The notes: generated by a model from the letters alone, not told the origin. DNA of 64,000 nucleotides from Streptomyces pacificus (GCF_011766325.1 NZ_BLLG01000004.1:310001-374000), one strand, 5' to 3'; counted from the first letter of the stretch, positions 41,877 to 52,366 are shown. Numbers and translations are program-made.

Positions 41877-43079
41877 CTACTTCGCCGGCACGCGCACGAT
41901 CAGCGCGTCGCCCTGGCCGCCGCCGCCGCACAGCGCCGCCGCCCCGATCCCGCCGCCGCGCCGCCTCAGCTCCAGCGCCAGGTGCAGCACGATGCGGGCG
42001 CCGGACATGCCGATCGGGTGGCCCAGGGCGATCGCGCCGCCGTTGACGTTCACCTTTTCCGGCGATACCCCGAGGTCCTTCATCGACTGCACGGCGACCG
42101 CGGCGAACGCCTCGTTGATCTCGATGAGGTCGAGGTCGGAGACCTCGAGGCCGTCCTTCCCCAGGGCGTGCGCGATCGCGTGGGACGGCTGGGACTGCAG
42201 CGAGTTGTCCGGGCCCGCGACGTTTCCGTGGGCGCCGATCTCCGCGATCCAGTCCAGCCCCAGCTCCTCGGCCTTCGCCTTGCTCATCACCACCACGGCG
42301 GCCGCGCCGTCGGAGATCTGCGAGGAGGTGCCGGCCGTGATCGTGCCGTCCTTGGCGAACGCGGGCCGGAGCTTGGCGAGCGACTCCGCCGTGGTCTCGG
42401 CGCGGATGCCCTCGTCCTTGCTGAAGACGACCGGCTCGCCCTTGCGCTGCGGGATCTCGACGGGCGTGATCTCCGCCTCGAACAGGCCGTTCTTCTGCGC
42501 GGCGGCGGCGCGCTGGTGCGACAGCGCGGCGACCTCGTCCTGTTCGGGGCGGGCGATGCCGAGGCGGGTGTTGTGCCGCTCGGTGGACTCGCCCATGGCG
42601 ATGCCCTCGAACGAGTCGGTGAGGCCGTCGTGCGCCATGGCGTCGAGCATCCCGATCGCGCCGTACTTGAAGCCCTCGCGGGACTTCGGCAGCAGGTGCG
42701 GCGCGTTGGTCATGGACTCCTGGCCGCCGGCGACGACGATGTCGAATTCACCCGCCCGGATCAGCTGGTCGGCGAGGGCGATCGCGTCGAGCCCGGACAG
42801 GCAGACCTTGTTGACCGTGAGCGCGGGGACGCTCATCGGGATGCCCGCCTTGACGGCCGCCTGCCGGGCCGGGATCTGCCCGGCCCCGGCCTGCAGCACC
42901 TGGCCCATGATCACGTACTGCACCTGGTCGCCGCCGATACCGGCCCGGTCCAGCGCCGCCTTGATGGCGAAGCCGCCCAGATCGGCCCCGGAGAAGGACT
43001 TCAGAGAGCCGAGCAGCCGTCCCATGGGGGTGCGGGCCCCGGCGACGATGACGGATGTGGTGCTGTTCGTTCCGGTCAT
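41877..43079 (-). CDS. Acetyl-CoA acetyltransferase (thiolase)
   Basis: 400 aa biosynthetic-type thiolase. Catalytic Cys93 in KVCLSG, His354 in GHPIGMSG and Cys384 in CGGGGQG. Condenses two acetyl-CoA to acetoacetyl-CoA or runs in reverse. Followed by meaB in the same direction; together with the divergent epimerase gene it forms a small acyl-CoA metabolism island. AGGGGAT 7-9 nt upstream of ATG 43079 is the ribosome site. Confidence 0.95.
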   Translation of the reverse strand: MTGTNSTTSVIVAGARTPMGRLLGSLKSFSGADLGGFAIKAALDRAGIGGDQVQYVIMGQVLQAGAGQIPARQAAVKAGIPMSVPALTVNKVCLSGLDAIALADQLIRAGEFDIVVAGGQESMTNAPHLLPKSREGFKYGAIGMLDAMAHDGLTDSFEGIAMGESTERHNTRLGIARPEQDEVAALSHQRAAAAQKNGLFEAEITPVEIPQRKGEPVVFSKDEGIRAETTAESLAKLRPAFAKDGTITAGTSSQISDGAAAVVVMSKAKAEELGLDWIAEIGAHGNVAGPDNSLQSQPSHAIAHALGKDGLEVSDLDLIEINEAFAAVAVQSMKDLGVSPEKVNVNGGAIALGHPIGMSGARIVLHLALELRRRGGGIGAAALCGGGGQGDALIVRVPAK

Positions 43080-43226
43080 GAGAGGCGATCCCCTTCCAGC
43101 ACGGCGGCTGAGGAGTGAACGAGGGTTTACTCGAACTGTACTGAGCGGTCCCCGTCCGGGTCACCGGGCAGCGCGTGTGATCGCGCGCACGTTGCGTAAC
43201 CACCGCGGGAGCGCTGCACTGGAGAG

Positions 43227-43667
43227 ATGCTGACGCGAATCGACCACATCGGGATCGCCTGCTTCGACCTCGAGCGGACCGTCGAGTTCTACCGGGCCAC
43301 CTACGGCTTCGAGGTGTTCCACACCGAGGTCAACGAGGAGCAGGGCGTCCGCGAGGCCATGCTCAAGATCAACGAGACCTCGGACGGCGGCGCCTCCTAC
43401 CTCCAGCTGCTCGAGCCCACCCGCGAGGACTCCGCCGTCGGGAAGTGGCTGGCCAAGAACGGCGAGGGGGTCCACCACATCGCCTTCGGCACACCGGACG
43501 TGGACGGTGCCGCCGACGGCATCCGGGGCAAGGGCGTACGCGTCCTCTACGACCGGCCCCGCACCGGTTCGATGGGCTCCAGGATCACGTTCCTGCACCC
43601 CAAGGACTGCCATGGCGTCCTCACCGAACTGGTCACTTCCGCCTCCCCCTCATCAGCGGAGCACTGA
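43227..43667 (+). CDS. mce: Methylmalonyl-CoA epimerase
   Basis: 146 aa vicinal-oxygen-chelate fold. Metal ligands by family pattern: His7 (RIDHIGIACFDLE), His in GVHHIAF, and Glu near the C-terminus (GVLTELV). Interconverts (2R)- and (2S)-methylmalonyl-CoA, linking mutase output to the (2S) form used by polyketide ATs. GGAG precedes ATG 43227. Divergent from the thiolase gene. Confidence 0.95.
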   Translation: MLTRIDHIGIACFDLERTVEFYRATYGFEVFHTEVNEEQGVREAMLKINETSDGGASYLQLLEPTREDSAVGKWLAKNGEGVHHIAFGTPDVDGAADGIRGKGVRVLYDRPRTGSMGSRITFLHPKDCHGVLTELVTSASPSSAEH

Positions 43668-43833
43668 CCGCCGGGATTCCCGGCCCGGTAGAGTGGAGCG
43701 CTCCGGGCCGGGGCCGGGTCGGGGCCGCGCCGCGTCCTCGTTGCTGATCTGACACCATTTCCCCGGGGGGCCGTTCAGGCGAACGGCACTCGTCTGTAGA
43801 GAGTTGCGACCAGGGGACGGATGGGACCGCGCA

Positions 43834-46800
43834 GTGCGGGGCTACGAACGCCAGGAGAGCCACCGAGCTGACGACGACCACCTCTCGCGGTTCGAAGCCG
43901 AGATGGACCGGCTGAAGACCGAGCGGGAGAAGGCCGTCCAGCACGCAGAGGACCTCGGATACCAGGTCGAGGTGTTGCGCGCCAAGCTCCACGAGGCGCG
44001 CCGCACCCTCGCGTCCCGTCCCGCCTACGACAGCGCCGACCTCGGCTACCAGGCCGAGCAGTTGCTCAGGAACGCCCAGATCCAGGCGGAGCAGTTGCGC
44101 TCGGACGCCGAGCGGGAACTGCGCGAGGTCCGGGCCCAGACCCAGCGCATCCTCCAGGAGCACGCCGAGCACCAGGCCCGTCTGCAGGCCGAGTTGCACG
44201 CCGAGGCGAACCAGCGCCGCCAGCGCCTCGACCAGGAGCTGGCGGAGCGCCGGCAGACCGTCGAGGCGCACGTCAACGAGAACGTGGCGTGGGCGGAGCA
44301 GCTGCGCGCCCGCAGCGAGGCCCAGGCCCGCCGGCTGCTGGACGAGTCGCGCGCCGAGGCCGAGCAGGCCCTCGCCGCCGCCCGCGCCGAGGCCGCCCGG
44401 GTCGCCGAGGAGGCCCGGCAGCGGCTCAGCTCCGAGGCGGAGACCGCCCGCGCCGAGGCCGAGGCGGTCCTGCTGCGCGCCCGCAGGGACGCCGAGCGGC
44501 TGCTCAACGCCGCCTCCGCCCAGGCCCGGGAGGCCACCAGCCACGCCGAGCAGCTCCGCTCCGCGACGACCGCCGAGTCCGAACAGGCCCGCCAGCAGGC
44601 CGCCGAACTCGGCCGGAGCGCCGGGCAGCGGATGCAGGAGGCGGAGGACCGGCTCCGCGAGGCCCGCGCGGAGGCCGACAAGACCGTCGCGGAGGCCAAG
44701 GAGTCCGCGGGCAGGCTGCTCACCAACGCCGAGTCGGCGAACGAGCAGCGGGCCAGGACCGCCAAGTCGGAGATCGCCCGGCTCGTCGCCGAGGCCACCA
44801 AGGACACCGAGAACCTCAAGAGCGAGGCCGAGCAGGCCCTGGCCGACGCCAGGGCCGAGGCGGAGAAGCTGGTCGCGGAGGCGGCGGAGAAGGCCCGTAC
44901 GGTCGCCGCGGAGGACTCCGCCGCCCAGCTCGCCAAGGCCGCGCGGACCGCCGAGGAGGTCCTGGACAAGGCGTCCGAGGACGCCAAGGACACCACCCGC
45001 AAGGCCGCCGAGGAGGCCGAGCGGATCCGCCGGGAGGCCGAGGCGGAGGCGGACCGGCTGCGCGCCGAGGCGCACGACACGGCCGAGGAGCTCAAGGGCG
45101 CGGCGAAGGACGACACCGAGGAGTACCGCGCCAGGACCGTCGAGCTCCAGGAGGAGGCCCGGCGGCTGCGCGGCGAGGCCGAGCAGCTGAGGTCCGAGGC
45201 GGTCGCGGAGGGCGAGCGGATCCGCGGCGAGGCGCGGCGGGAGGCCCTCCAGCAGATCGAGGAGGCGGCGAAGACCGCCGAGGACCTCCTGACGAAGGCG
45301 AAGGCCGACGCCGACGACGTGCGGTCCAAGGCCACATCGGACAGCGAGCGCGTCCGCACCGAGGCCATCGAGCGGGCCGCGACCCTGCGCCGGCAGGCCG
45401 AGGAGACGCTGGAGCGCACCCGCACCGAGGCGGACCGGCTGCGCGCCGACGCCGAGGAGCAGGCCGACGAGATGAAGGCCGCGGCCGAGCGGACAGCGGC
45501 CGGGCTCCGCGAGGAGAGCGAGCGCGCCGTCGCCGCCCGCCGGGCCGAGGCGGCGGAGGGACTGGCCCGGCTGCACGCGGAGGCGGAGGCCCGTCTCGCG
45601 TCCGCCGAGGAGGTGCTGGCCGGGGCGCGGTCGGAGGCGGAGCAGATCCGCCGGGAGGCCGCGGAGGAGGCCGGGCGGCTGCGGACCGAGACGGCCGAGC
45701 GGGCCCGTGCGCTGGTGGAGCAGGCCGAGCAGGAGGCCGAGCGGCTGCGCGCGGAGGCCGCGGCCGACGCCTCGGCCTCCCGCGCCGAGGGCGAGGCGGT
45801 CGCCGTGCGGCTGCGCTCCGAGGCCGCCGCGGAGGCCGAGCGGCTGAGGTCCGAGGCGAAGGAGACCGCCGACCGGATCCGCGGCGAGGCCGCCGCGGCT
45901 GCCGAGCGGGTCGGGCAGGAGGCCAACGAGGCGCTCGCCGCGGCCCGGGAGGAGGCGAACCGCCGCCGCCGGGAGGCCGAGGAGACCCTGGGCGCGGCCC
46001 GGTCGGAGGCCGACCAGGAGCGGGAGCTGGCCCGCGAGCAGAGCGAGGAGCTGCTCGCCGCCGCCCGCAGGCGCGTCGAGGACGCCCAGACCGAGGCGCA
46101 GCGGCTGGTCGAGGAGGCGGACCGGCGCGCCGGCGAGACGGTGTCGGCCGCCGAGCAGACCGCCCAGCAGGTGCGGGACTCCGTGTCCGGTCTGCAGGAG
46201 CAGGCCGAGCAGGAGGCCGCCGGGCTGCGCAGCGCCGCCGAGCACGCGGCGGAGCGCACCAGGATGGAGGCCCAGGAGGAGGCCGACCGGGTACGCGGCG
46301 ACGCCTACGCGGAGCGCGAGCGCGCCACCGAGGACGCCAACCGGGTCCGGGCGCGCGCCGGCGAGGAGGCGGAGGCCGCCAGGACGCTCGCCGAGCGGAC
46401 CGTCAACGAGGCGATCGGCGAGTCGGACCGGCTGCGCGCCGAGGCCTCGGAGTACGGCCAGCGGATGCGCACGGAGGCGGCCGACGCCCTGGCCTCCGCC
46501 GAGCAGGACGCGGCACGGAGCCGGGCCGAGGCCCGCGAGGACGCCAACCGGATGCGTTCCGAGGCCGCGGCCCGGGCCGAGCAGCTGGTCGCCGAGGCCA
46601 CGAGGGAGTCCGATCGCGTCACGACCGAGGCGTCCGAACTGCTGTCGCTCGCCGAGCATGACGCGGAGCGGCTGCGCACCGAGGCCCGGCACGTCAGGGA
46701 GGAGGGCGAGCGCCAGGCCGAGGAGCTGCGCGCGGCCGCCCGCTCGGACGGCGAGAAGGTCCTGGACGAGGCAAGGAAGGCGGCGGACAAGCGCCGTGCC

Positions 46801-47784
46801 GGCGCGGCCGAGCAGGCCGACCAGCTCATCGCCGAGGCGGGGGCGGAGGCCGAGCGGCTGCGCGCCGAGGCGGCCGACACCCTGAGCGGCGCGCAGCAGC
46901 GGGCGGAGCGGGTCGGGGCGGAGGCGGAGCGCCTCCGCGGGGACGCGGAGCGGGCCGCCGAGCGGATGCGTTCGGAGGCGCGCGAGGAGGCCGACCGGCT
47001 GCTCGACACCGCCCGCAAGGACGTGGCGAAGCGCCGCGCGGACGCGGCCGAGCAGGTCGACCGGCTGATGGCCAAGGCGCAGGAGGAGGCGCTGCGCGCC
47101 ACGACCGAGGCCGAGTCGCAGGCGGACACCATGGTCGGCGCGGCCAGGAAGGAGGCCGACCGGCTGGTCGCCGAGGCGACCGTCGAGGGCAACTCCCTGG
47201 TGGAGAAGGCCCGTACGGACGCCGACGACCTGCTGGTGGGGGCGCGGGGCGACGCGACCGCCATCCGGGAGCGCGCGGAGGAGCTGCGCAGGCGGGTGGA
47301 GGGCGATGTCGAGGAGCTGCACGAGCGGGCCCGCCGGGAGTCCGCCGAGCAGATGAAGGCCGCTGGTGAGCGCTGCGACCAGCTGGTGAAGGCTGCTCAG
47401 GAGCAGCAGGCCGAGGCCGAGGCGAAGGCCAAGGAGCTGGTGTCGGAGGCCGGTTCGGAGGCCGGCAAGGTGCGGATCGCCGCGGTGCGGAAGGCGGAGG
47501 CGCTGCTCAAGGAGGCCGAGCAGAAGAAGGCCGAGCTGGTCCGCGCGGCCGAGAAGGTCAAGGCGGACGCGGAGCGCGAGGCCGAGCGCATGATCGAGGA
47601 GGGCAAGCGGGAGCTGGACGTGCTGGTGCGCCGGCGCGAGGACATCCAGACGGAGATCTCCCGGGTGCAGGACGTACTGGAGGCGCTGGAGTCGTTCGAG
47701 GCCCCGGGCGGCAAGGACAGCGGCGTCAAAGCGGGGGCCACGGCGGGAGTTACCCGTTCGGGCGGCAAGTCCGCCGAGAGCTAG
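43834..47784 (+). CDS. scy: Scy, giant coiled-coil polar growth scaffold
   Basis: About 1316 aa, Glu/Ala/Arg-rich and almost wholly coiled coil. The N-terminus (RGYERQESHRADDDHLSRFE) and DLGYQVEVLRAKLHEARRTL are as in S. coelicolor Scy. A first heptad segment (~20-100) is followed by ~1150 residues of hendecad-type repeats built on EAExLRxEA. Scy organises the tip complex with DivIVA and FilP and sets hyphal polarity. GTG 43834 has GGGA 5 nt upstream; TTG 43804 is the alternative. filP follows in the same direction. Confidence 0.92.
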   Translation: MRGYERQESHRADDDHLSRFEAEMDRLKTEREKAVQHAEDLGYQVEVLRAKLHEARRTLASRPAYDSADLGYQAEQLLRNAQIQAEQLRSDAERELREVRAQTQRILQEHAEHQARLQAELHAEANQRRQRLDQELAERRQTVEAHVNENVAWAEQLRARSEAQARRLLDESRAEAEQALAAARAEAARVAEEARQRLSSEAETARAEAEAVLLRARRDAERLLNAASAQAREATSHAEQLRSATTAESEQARQQAAELGRSAGQRMQEAEDRLREARAEADKTVAEAKESAGRLLTNAESANEQRARTAKSEIARLVAEATKDTENLKSEAEQALADARAEAEKLVAEAAEKARTVAAEDSAAQLAKAARTAEEVLDKASEDAKDTTRKAAEEAERIRREAEAEADRLRAEAHDTAEELKGAAKDDTEEYRARTVELQEEARRLRGEAEQLRSEAVAEGERIRGEARREALQQIEEAAKTAEDLLTKAKADADDVRSKATSDSERVRTEAIERAATLRRQAEETLERTRTEADRLRADAEEQADEMKAAAERTAAGLREESERAVAARRAEAAEGLARLHAEAEARLASAEEVLAGARSEAEQIRREAAEEAGRLRTETAERARALVEQAEQEAERLRAEAAADASASRAEGEAVAVRLRSEAAAEAERLRSEAKETADRIRGEAAAAAERVGQEANEALAAAREEANRRRREAEETLGAARSEADQERELAREQSEELLAAARRRVEDAQTEAQRLVEEADRRAGETVSAAEQTAQQVRDSVSGLQEQAEQEAAGLRSAAEHAAERTRMEAQEEADRVRGDAYAERERATEDANRVRARAGEEAEAARTLAERTVNEAIGESDRLRAEASEYGQRMRTEAADALASAEQDAARSRAEAREDANRMRSEAAARAEQLVAEATRESDRVTTEASELLSLAEHDAERLRTEARHVREEGERQAEELRAAARSDGEKVLDEARKAADKRRAGAAEQADQLIAEAGAEAERLRAEAADTLSGAQQRAERVGAEAERLRGDAERAAERMRSEAREEADRLLDTARKDVAKRRADAAEQVDRLMAKAQEEALRATTEAESQADTMVGAARKEADRLVAEATVEGNSLVEKARTDADDLLVGARGDATAIRERAEELRRRVEGDVEELHERARRESAEQMKAAGERCDQLVKAAQEQQAEAEAKAKELVSEAGSEAGKVRIAAVRKAEALLKEAEQKKAELVRAAEKVKADAEREAERMIEEGKRELDVLVRRREDIQTEISRVQDVLEALESFEAPGGKDSGVKAGATAGVTRSGGKSAES

Positions 47785-48087
47785 GGCCGCGTCGGGCAGG
47801 GCCTGCCCGTCGAGGAGCGGCGCGGCGCCGGGCAGCGTCCGGCGCGGTGCATCGCAGGGCGCCGGACCGGCCTCGCAGGGGGCCCACCCGGTCGATTCGG
47901 CAACGCGGCGATGCGCCGAGTCGGCCGTGCCGGGCATCGGCACGGGGCGGGCGTCGCCTGATACGGCACCAGCCACCCGAAAGGCTGGACATTCTCCATA
48001 TCAAACGGGCATCTGCTCGATGACACGCCGCTCGGGCGCCTAGGATTCCCTCTAACACCTCAGCCGGTCTCATTCGACAGGATCCCC
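47785..48087 (+). promoter_or_regulatory. scy-filP intergenic region with filP promoter
   Basis: 303 bp without a gene. The first 150 bp is GC-rich with small hairpins after scy; the last 100 bp is AT-richer and has TAGGAT at 48041-48046 as a likely -10, with ATGACA 15 nt upstream as a weak -35. filP therefore probably has its own promoter. Confidence 0.45.
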
Positions 48088-49026
48088 ATGAGCGACACTT
48101 CCTCCCCCTTCGGCTTCGAGCTCGTGCGGCGCGGGTACGACCGCGGTCAGGTGGATGACCGCATTACCAAACTCGTCGCCGATCGTGACAGCGCACTCGC
48201 GCGTATCACCTCGCTGGAGAAGCGCATCGAGGAGCTCCACCTCGAGACGCAGAACGCCCAGGCTCAGGTCAGCGAGGCCGAGCCGTCCTACGCGGGGCTC
48301 GGTGCGCGTGTCGAGAAGATCCTCCGCCTCGCCGAGGAGGAGGCGAAGGACCTGCGCGAGGAGGCCCGGCGCGCGGCCGAGCAGCACCGCGAACTCGCCG
48401 ACGGAGCCGCCCAGCAGGTCCGCAACGACGCCGAGGCGTTCGCCGCCGACCGCAAGCAGAAGGCGGAGGACGAGGGCGTCAGGATCGTCGAGAAGGCGCA
48501 GGGCGAGGCCAACTCCCTGCGCGCCGAGGCGCAGAAGGACGCGCAGTCCAAGCGCGAGGAGGCGGACGCCCTCTTCGAGGAGACCCGCGCCAAGGCCGCC
48601 CAGGCCGCCGCCGACTTCGAGACGAACCTGGCGAAGCGCCGGGACCAGTCCGAGCGCGACCTGGCGTCGCGTCAGGCGAAGGCGGAGAAGCGCCTCGCGG
48701 AGATCGAGCACCGCGCGGAGCAGCTGCGTCTGGAGGCGGAGAAGCTGCGCACGGACGCGGAGCGCCGCGCCCGGCAGACCGTCGAGACCGCGCAGCGCCA
48801 GGCCGAGGACATCGTGGCCGACGCGAACGCGAAGGCGGACCGCATCCGCAGCGAGTCGGAGCGCGAGCTGGCGGCGCTCACCAACCGTCGCGACTCCATC
48901 AACGCCCAGCTGACCAACGTCCGCGAGATGCTGGCCACGCTGACCGGTGCGGCGGTCGCCGCCACGGGTGTGCCGGCCGACGACGAGACGGTGTCCCGCA
49001 GCGTCCCGGCCCAGCAGTCCCGCTGA
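48088..49026 (+). CDS. filP: FilP, intermediate-filament-like coiled-coil protein
   Basis: 312 aa. DivIVA-like N-terminus (FGFELVRRGYDRGQVDDRITKL) and a long Glu/Ala/Arg coiled-coil rod to ~285. FilP forms a cytoskeletal network behind the hyphal tip and interacts with DivIVA and Scy, its longer paralogue immediately upstream. AGGA lies 6 nt before ATG 48088. Confidence 0.92.
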   Translation: MSDTSSPFGFELVRRGYDRGQVDDRITKLVADRDSALARITSLEKRIEELHLETQNAQAQVSEAEPSYAGLGARVEKILRLAEEEAKDLREEARRAAEQHRELADGAAQQVRNDAEAFAADRKQKAEDEGVRIVEKAQGEANSLRAEAQKDAQSKREEADALFEETRAKAAQAAADFETNLAKRRDQSERDLASRQAKAEKRLAEIEHRAEQLRLEAEKLRTDAERRARQTVETAQRQAEDIVADANAKADRIRSESERELAALTNRRDSINAQLTNVREMLATLTGAAVAATGVPADDETVSRSVPAQQSR

Positions 49027-49279
49027 CGCACGGCGGTCCCGCCGACGCACGGCGGTGCCCTCCTCGTTGTGCCCGGTGCCTGGCGGAAGGCACCGGGCAC
49101 AGCGCCTCCCGCCCGCCTTGCCTCCCCCCGTGTTTCCCTGTCTCCCCCGCGTTCCCCTGCCTCCCCCGCGTTCCCCTGTGTGCCCCCTGCGGCTCGTCTG
49201 GCCCGCATGCCGGTGTCCGGATGGTGAAATGAAACCGTCCGCCGGCCATATCGGGTGGCGTTTTCCCGGTATGCCCCCG

Positions 49280-49285
49280 TAGCGT
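49280..49285 (+). promoter_or_regulatory. -10 element TAGCGT, leaderless start of ABC operon
   Basis: TAGCGT-N6-ATG at 49292, with no ribosome site before the ATG. Confidence 0.5.
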
Positions 49286-49291
49286 GAACGC

Positions 49292-50242
49292 ATGATCGAG
49301 CTCGAGGGTCTCACCAAGCGTTTCGGCTCCAAGGTCGCGGTCGACGATCTCTCCTTCACGGTGCGGCCGGGTGTCGTGACGGGGTTCCTCGGCCCGAACG
49401 GCGCGGGCAAGTCGACCACGATGCGGATGATGCTGGATCTGGACAACCCCACCAGCGGGTCGGTACGGATCGACGGCAAGCACTACAGGGAACTGCAGGA
49501 GCCGCTGAAGTACATCGGAGCCCTGCTCGACGCCAAGGCGATGCACGGCGGGCGGACCGCCTACCACAACCTGCTCTGCCTGGCCCAGGCGAACCGGATC
49601 CCGGCGAGCCGGGTGGCCGAGGTACTCGACACGGTGGGCCTGACCGCGGTGGCGAAGAAGAAGACCAAGGGCTTCTCCCTCGGCATGGGGCAGCGGCTGG
49701 GCATCGCCTCCGCGCTGCTCGGCGACCCGGAGATCCTGATGTTCGACGAGCCGGTCAACGGTCTCGACCCCGAGGGCATCCACTGGATCCGCAATCTGAT
49801 GAAACAGCTCGCCGCCGAAGGCAGAACGATCTTCGTCTCCTCCCATCTGATGAGCGAGATGGCCCTCACCGCCGACCACCTGATCGTCATCGGACAGGGG
49901 CGGCTGCTGGCCGACACGTCGATGGCCGACTTCATCCACCAGAACTCGCGCAGCTATGTGCGGCTCCGCTCGCCGCAACAGGAACGGCTGCGGGACGTGC
50001 TCCACCAGTCGGGCCTCACCCCCGTCGAGGCCGGCAACGGCACGCTGGAGATCGACGGCGCCACCACCGAGCAGGTGGGCGAGCTCGCCGCCGAGCACCG
50101 GATCGTGCTCCATGAACTCAGCTCCCAGCGCGCCTCGCTGGAGGAGGCGTTCATGCAGATGACGGCGAGCGCCGTGGAATACCACGCGCATTCCGCCCCC
50201 GGTCACGGCCCCCAGTGGGCCCCGCGCGACAAGGGAGCCTGA
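49292..50242 (+). CDS. ABC transporter ATP-binding protein
   Basis: 316 aa. Walker A GPNGAGKST, signature SLGMGQRLGIA (an LSGGQ variant common in ABC-2 exporters), Walker B ILMFDEPVNGLDP and H-loop SSHLMSEM. The C-terminal ~90 residues are a DUF4162-like regulatory tail. With the permease 3 nt downstream it forms an exporter of unknown substrate. A close paralogous pair follows at 51164-53193. Confidence 0.9.
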   Translation: MIELEGLTKRFGSKVAVDDLSFTVRPGVVTGFLGPNGAGKSTTMRMMLDLDNPTSGSVRIDGKHYRELQEPLKYIGALLDAKAMHGGRTAYHNLLCLAQANRIPASRVAEVLDTVGLTAVAKKKTKGFSLGMGQRLGIASALLGDPEILMFDEPVNGLDPEGIHWIRNLMKQLAAEGRTIFVSSHLMSEMALTADHLIVIGQGRLLADTSMADFIHQNSRSYVRLRSPQQERLRDVLHQSGLTPVEAGNGTLEIDGATTEQVGELAAEHRIVLHELSSQRASLEEAFMQMTASAVEYHAHSAPGHGPQWAPRDKGA

Positions 50243-50245
50243 CCC

Positions 50246-51025
50246 ATGGCCTCGGTACCCGCCGTTCTGCAGTCCGAGTGGACCAAGATCCGCACGGTCG
50301 CCTCCACCAGCTGGACCCTCGTCAGCGCCTTCGTGGTGACGGTCGCCGTCGGCGCTCTGCTGTGCGCACTGCTCGCCTCGACCTTCGACGACCTGCCGCC
50401 GACCGAGCAGGCCACCTTCGACCCGACGCTGTTCAGCTTCTCCGGGATGGCGCTGGGCCAGCTCGCGATGGTCGTCTTCGGTGTGCTGGTCGTCGGCACC
50501 GAGTACAGCTCCGGCATGATCCGCACCTCGCTCGCCGCCGTACCGCAGCGCGCCACCTTCCTGTTCAGCAAGATCGTGGTGGCCGGGGTGCTGGCGCTGG
50601 TGGTGGGGACGGCGACCAGCTTCCTCAGTTTCTTCCTCGGCCAGGCGCTGCTGGGCGAGCGCGCCACCTCCATCGGCGAGGAGAACGTGCTGCGCGCGGT
50701 GATCGGCGGAGGGCTCTACATGGGGCTGATCGCCCTGTTCTCCATGGGCGTCGCCGCGATGCTGCGCAGCTCGATGCTCTCGCTCGGCATCCTGATGCCG
50801 TTCTTCTTCCTGGTGTCGCAGATCCTGGCCGCCGTCCCTTACGCGAAGGACGTGGCCCGCTACTTCCCGGACCAGGCAGGCTCGAAGATCATGCAGGTCC
50901 TGCCGCAGACGTGGAACGGCGACGAGGTCCCGTACGGGCCGTGGGGCGGCCTCGGGATCATGCTGCTCTGGGTGGCGGCCTCGCTGCTCGGCGGCTTCGC
51001 GGTCCTGGGGAAACGGGACGCCTGA
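50246..51025 (+). CDS. ABC-2 type permease
   Basis: 259 aa with six hydrophobic segments. N-terminal LQSEWTKIRTVASTSWTL is the usual opening of ABC-2 permeases in this family. It sits 3 nt after its ATPase gene. Substrate unknown. Confidence 0.88.
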   Translation: MASVPAVLQSEWTKIRTVASTSWTLVSAFVVTVAVGALLCALLASTFDDLPPTEQATFDPTLFSFSGMALGQLAMVVFGVLVVGTEYSSGMIRTSLAAVPQRATFLFSKIVVAGVLALVVGTATSFLSFFLGQALLGERATSIGEENVLRAVIGGGLYMGLIALFSMGVAAMLRSSMLSLGILMPFFFLVSQILAAVPYAKDVARYFPDQAGSKIMQVLPQTWNGDEVPYGPWGGLGIMLLWVAASLLGGFAVLGKRDA

Positions 51026-51163
51026 CCGGTATCGCGCCCGGTCCGGGCGGTCGTCCGCCTTGGCCAGAACCGTCAGCCCCCGGATATCCTCCTCACTCAT
51101 ACGGGGGGTGCGGCCGCATACGGCCGCACCCCGACGATCTGACCTGTCGATGGGGCTGGAGCA

Positions 51164-52366
51164 ATGATCGAGGCAATCGGTCTGACGAAGCGCTACGGCG
51201 CCAAGACGGCCGTGTACGACCTTTCCTTCCAGGTGCGCCCCGGAGCCGTCACCGGGTTCCTCGGGCCGAACGGCTCGGGCAAGTCGACGACGATGCGCAT
51301 GGTCCTCGGCCTCGACCAGCCGACCTCCGGCCACGTCACGATCGGCGGCCACCCGTTCCGGAAGCTGCCCAACGCACCGCGCCAGGTCGGGGCCCTGCTG
51401 GACGCCAAGGCGGTGCACGGCGGCCGGAGCGCCCGCAACCATCTGCTCTCGCTCGCCCAGCTGTCCGGCATCCCGGCCCGCCGGGTCGACGAGGTCCTCG
51501 GGGTGGTGGGCCTCCAGGACGTCGCCAGGCGGCGGTCCAAGGGCTTCTCCCTCGGTATGGGGCAGCGGCTCGGCATCGCGGCGGCCCTGCTGGGCGACCC
51601 CCAGGTGCTGCTGTTCGACGAGCCGGTCAACGGTCTCGACCCCGAAGGCATCCTCTGGGTGCGCAATCTGATGAAGCAGCTGGCCGCCGAGGGCCGTACC
51701 GTGTTCGTCTCCTCCCATCTGATGAGCGAGATGGCCCTCACCGCCGACCACCTGATCGTCATCGGGCGGGGTCAACTGCTCGCGGACATGAGCGTGAAGG
51801 ACTTCATCGCGCACAACTCGGCGGGCTTCGCACGGGTGCGGACCCCGCAGACCGAGCCGCAGCAGCGGGAGAAGCTGAGCGCCGTCCTCACCGAAGCCGG
51901 CGGCCGGGTCATGCCGGAGCCGGACGGGGCGCTCCGGGTCACCGGGCTCGCGCTGCCCGCCATCAGCGACCTGGCGCACGGCGCCGACGTGCGGTTGTGG
52001 GAGCTCTCGCCGCACCAGGCCTCCCTGGAGGAGGCCTATATGCGGATGACCCAGGCGGCCGTGGACTTCCGCTCGACGGACGACCGCAAGGCCGGTCTGA
52101 TGCAGCAGCCGGCGCCGGGGTACGACCCGTCGGCGGCGGTGACGGCCTCCGAGGTGCCGCAGCAGGGCTGGTACGCTCCGCCGCCCCCCGGCCGCAACCC
52201 GTACGCGAGCACGCCGCCGGGCGGTGCGCCGACCGGCCGCGACCCGCACCCGGACACGCCGCCGGCCGCCGCGCCGGCCCCAGCCGCGCCTGCCCCCGCC
52301 GGCCCTCCGGCCCCTGCCGCCGCCCCCGCGGACCCGACCGAGAGCAGCACCGAGGACGCCCGATGA
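51164..52366 (+). CDS. ABC transporter ATP-binding protein with Pro/Ala-rich C-terminal tail
   Basis: 400 aa. First ~305 residues are paralogous to the ATPase at 49292 (GPNGSGKST, FSLGMGQRLGIAAALLGDP, LLFDEPVNGLDPEG). The last ~85 residues are a Pro/Ala/Gly-rich extension (PPGRNPYAS, then PAAPAPAGP-type repeats) with no known role. The stop overlaps the permease start (ATGA). GGAGC lies 4 nt before ATG 51164. Confidence 0.9.
   Translation: MIEAIGLTKRYGAKTAVYDLSFQVRPGAVTGFLGPNGSGKSTTMRMVLGLDQPTSGHVTIGGHPFRKLPNAPRQVGALLDAKAVHGGRSARNHLLSLAQLSGIPARRVDEVLGVVGLQDVARRRSKGFSLGMGQRLGIAAALLGDPQVLLFDEPVNGLDPEGILWVRNLMKQLAAEGRTVFVSSHLMSEMALTADHLIVIGRGQLLADMSVKDFIAHNSAGFARVRTPQTEPQQREKLSAVLTEAGGRVMPEPDGALRVTGLALPAISDLAHGADVRLWELSPHQASLEEAYMRMTQAAVDFRSTDDRKAGLMQQPAPGYDPSAAVTASEVPQQGWYAPPPPGRNPYASTPPGGAPTGRDPHPDTPPAAAPAPAAPAPAGPPAPAAAPADPTESSTEDAR

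Noticed and set aside
43633-47976. 1447-codon open frame antisense to scy
   Set aside because: Complement of the Glu/Ala/Arg coiled-coil codons gives Leu/Gly/Arg repeats; no start signal or known domain.
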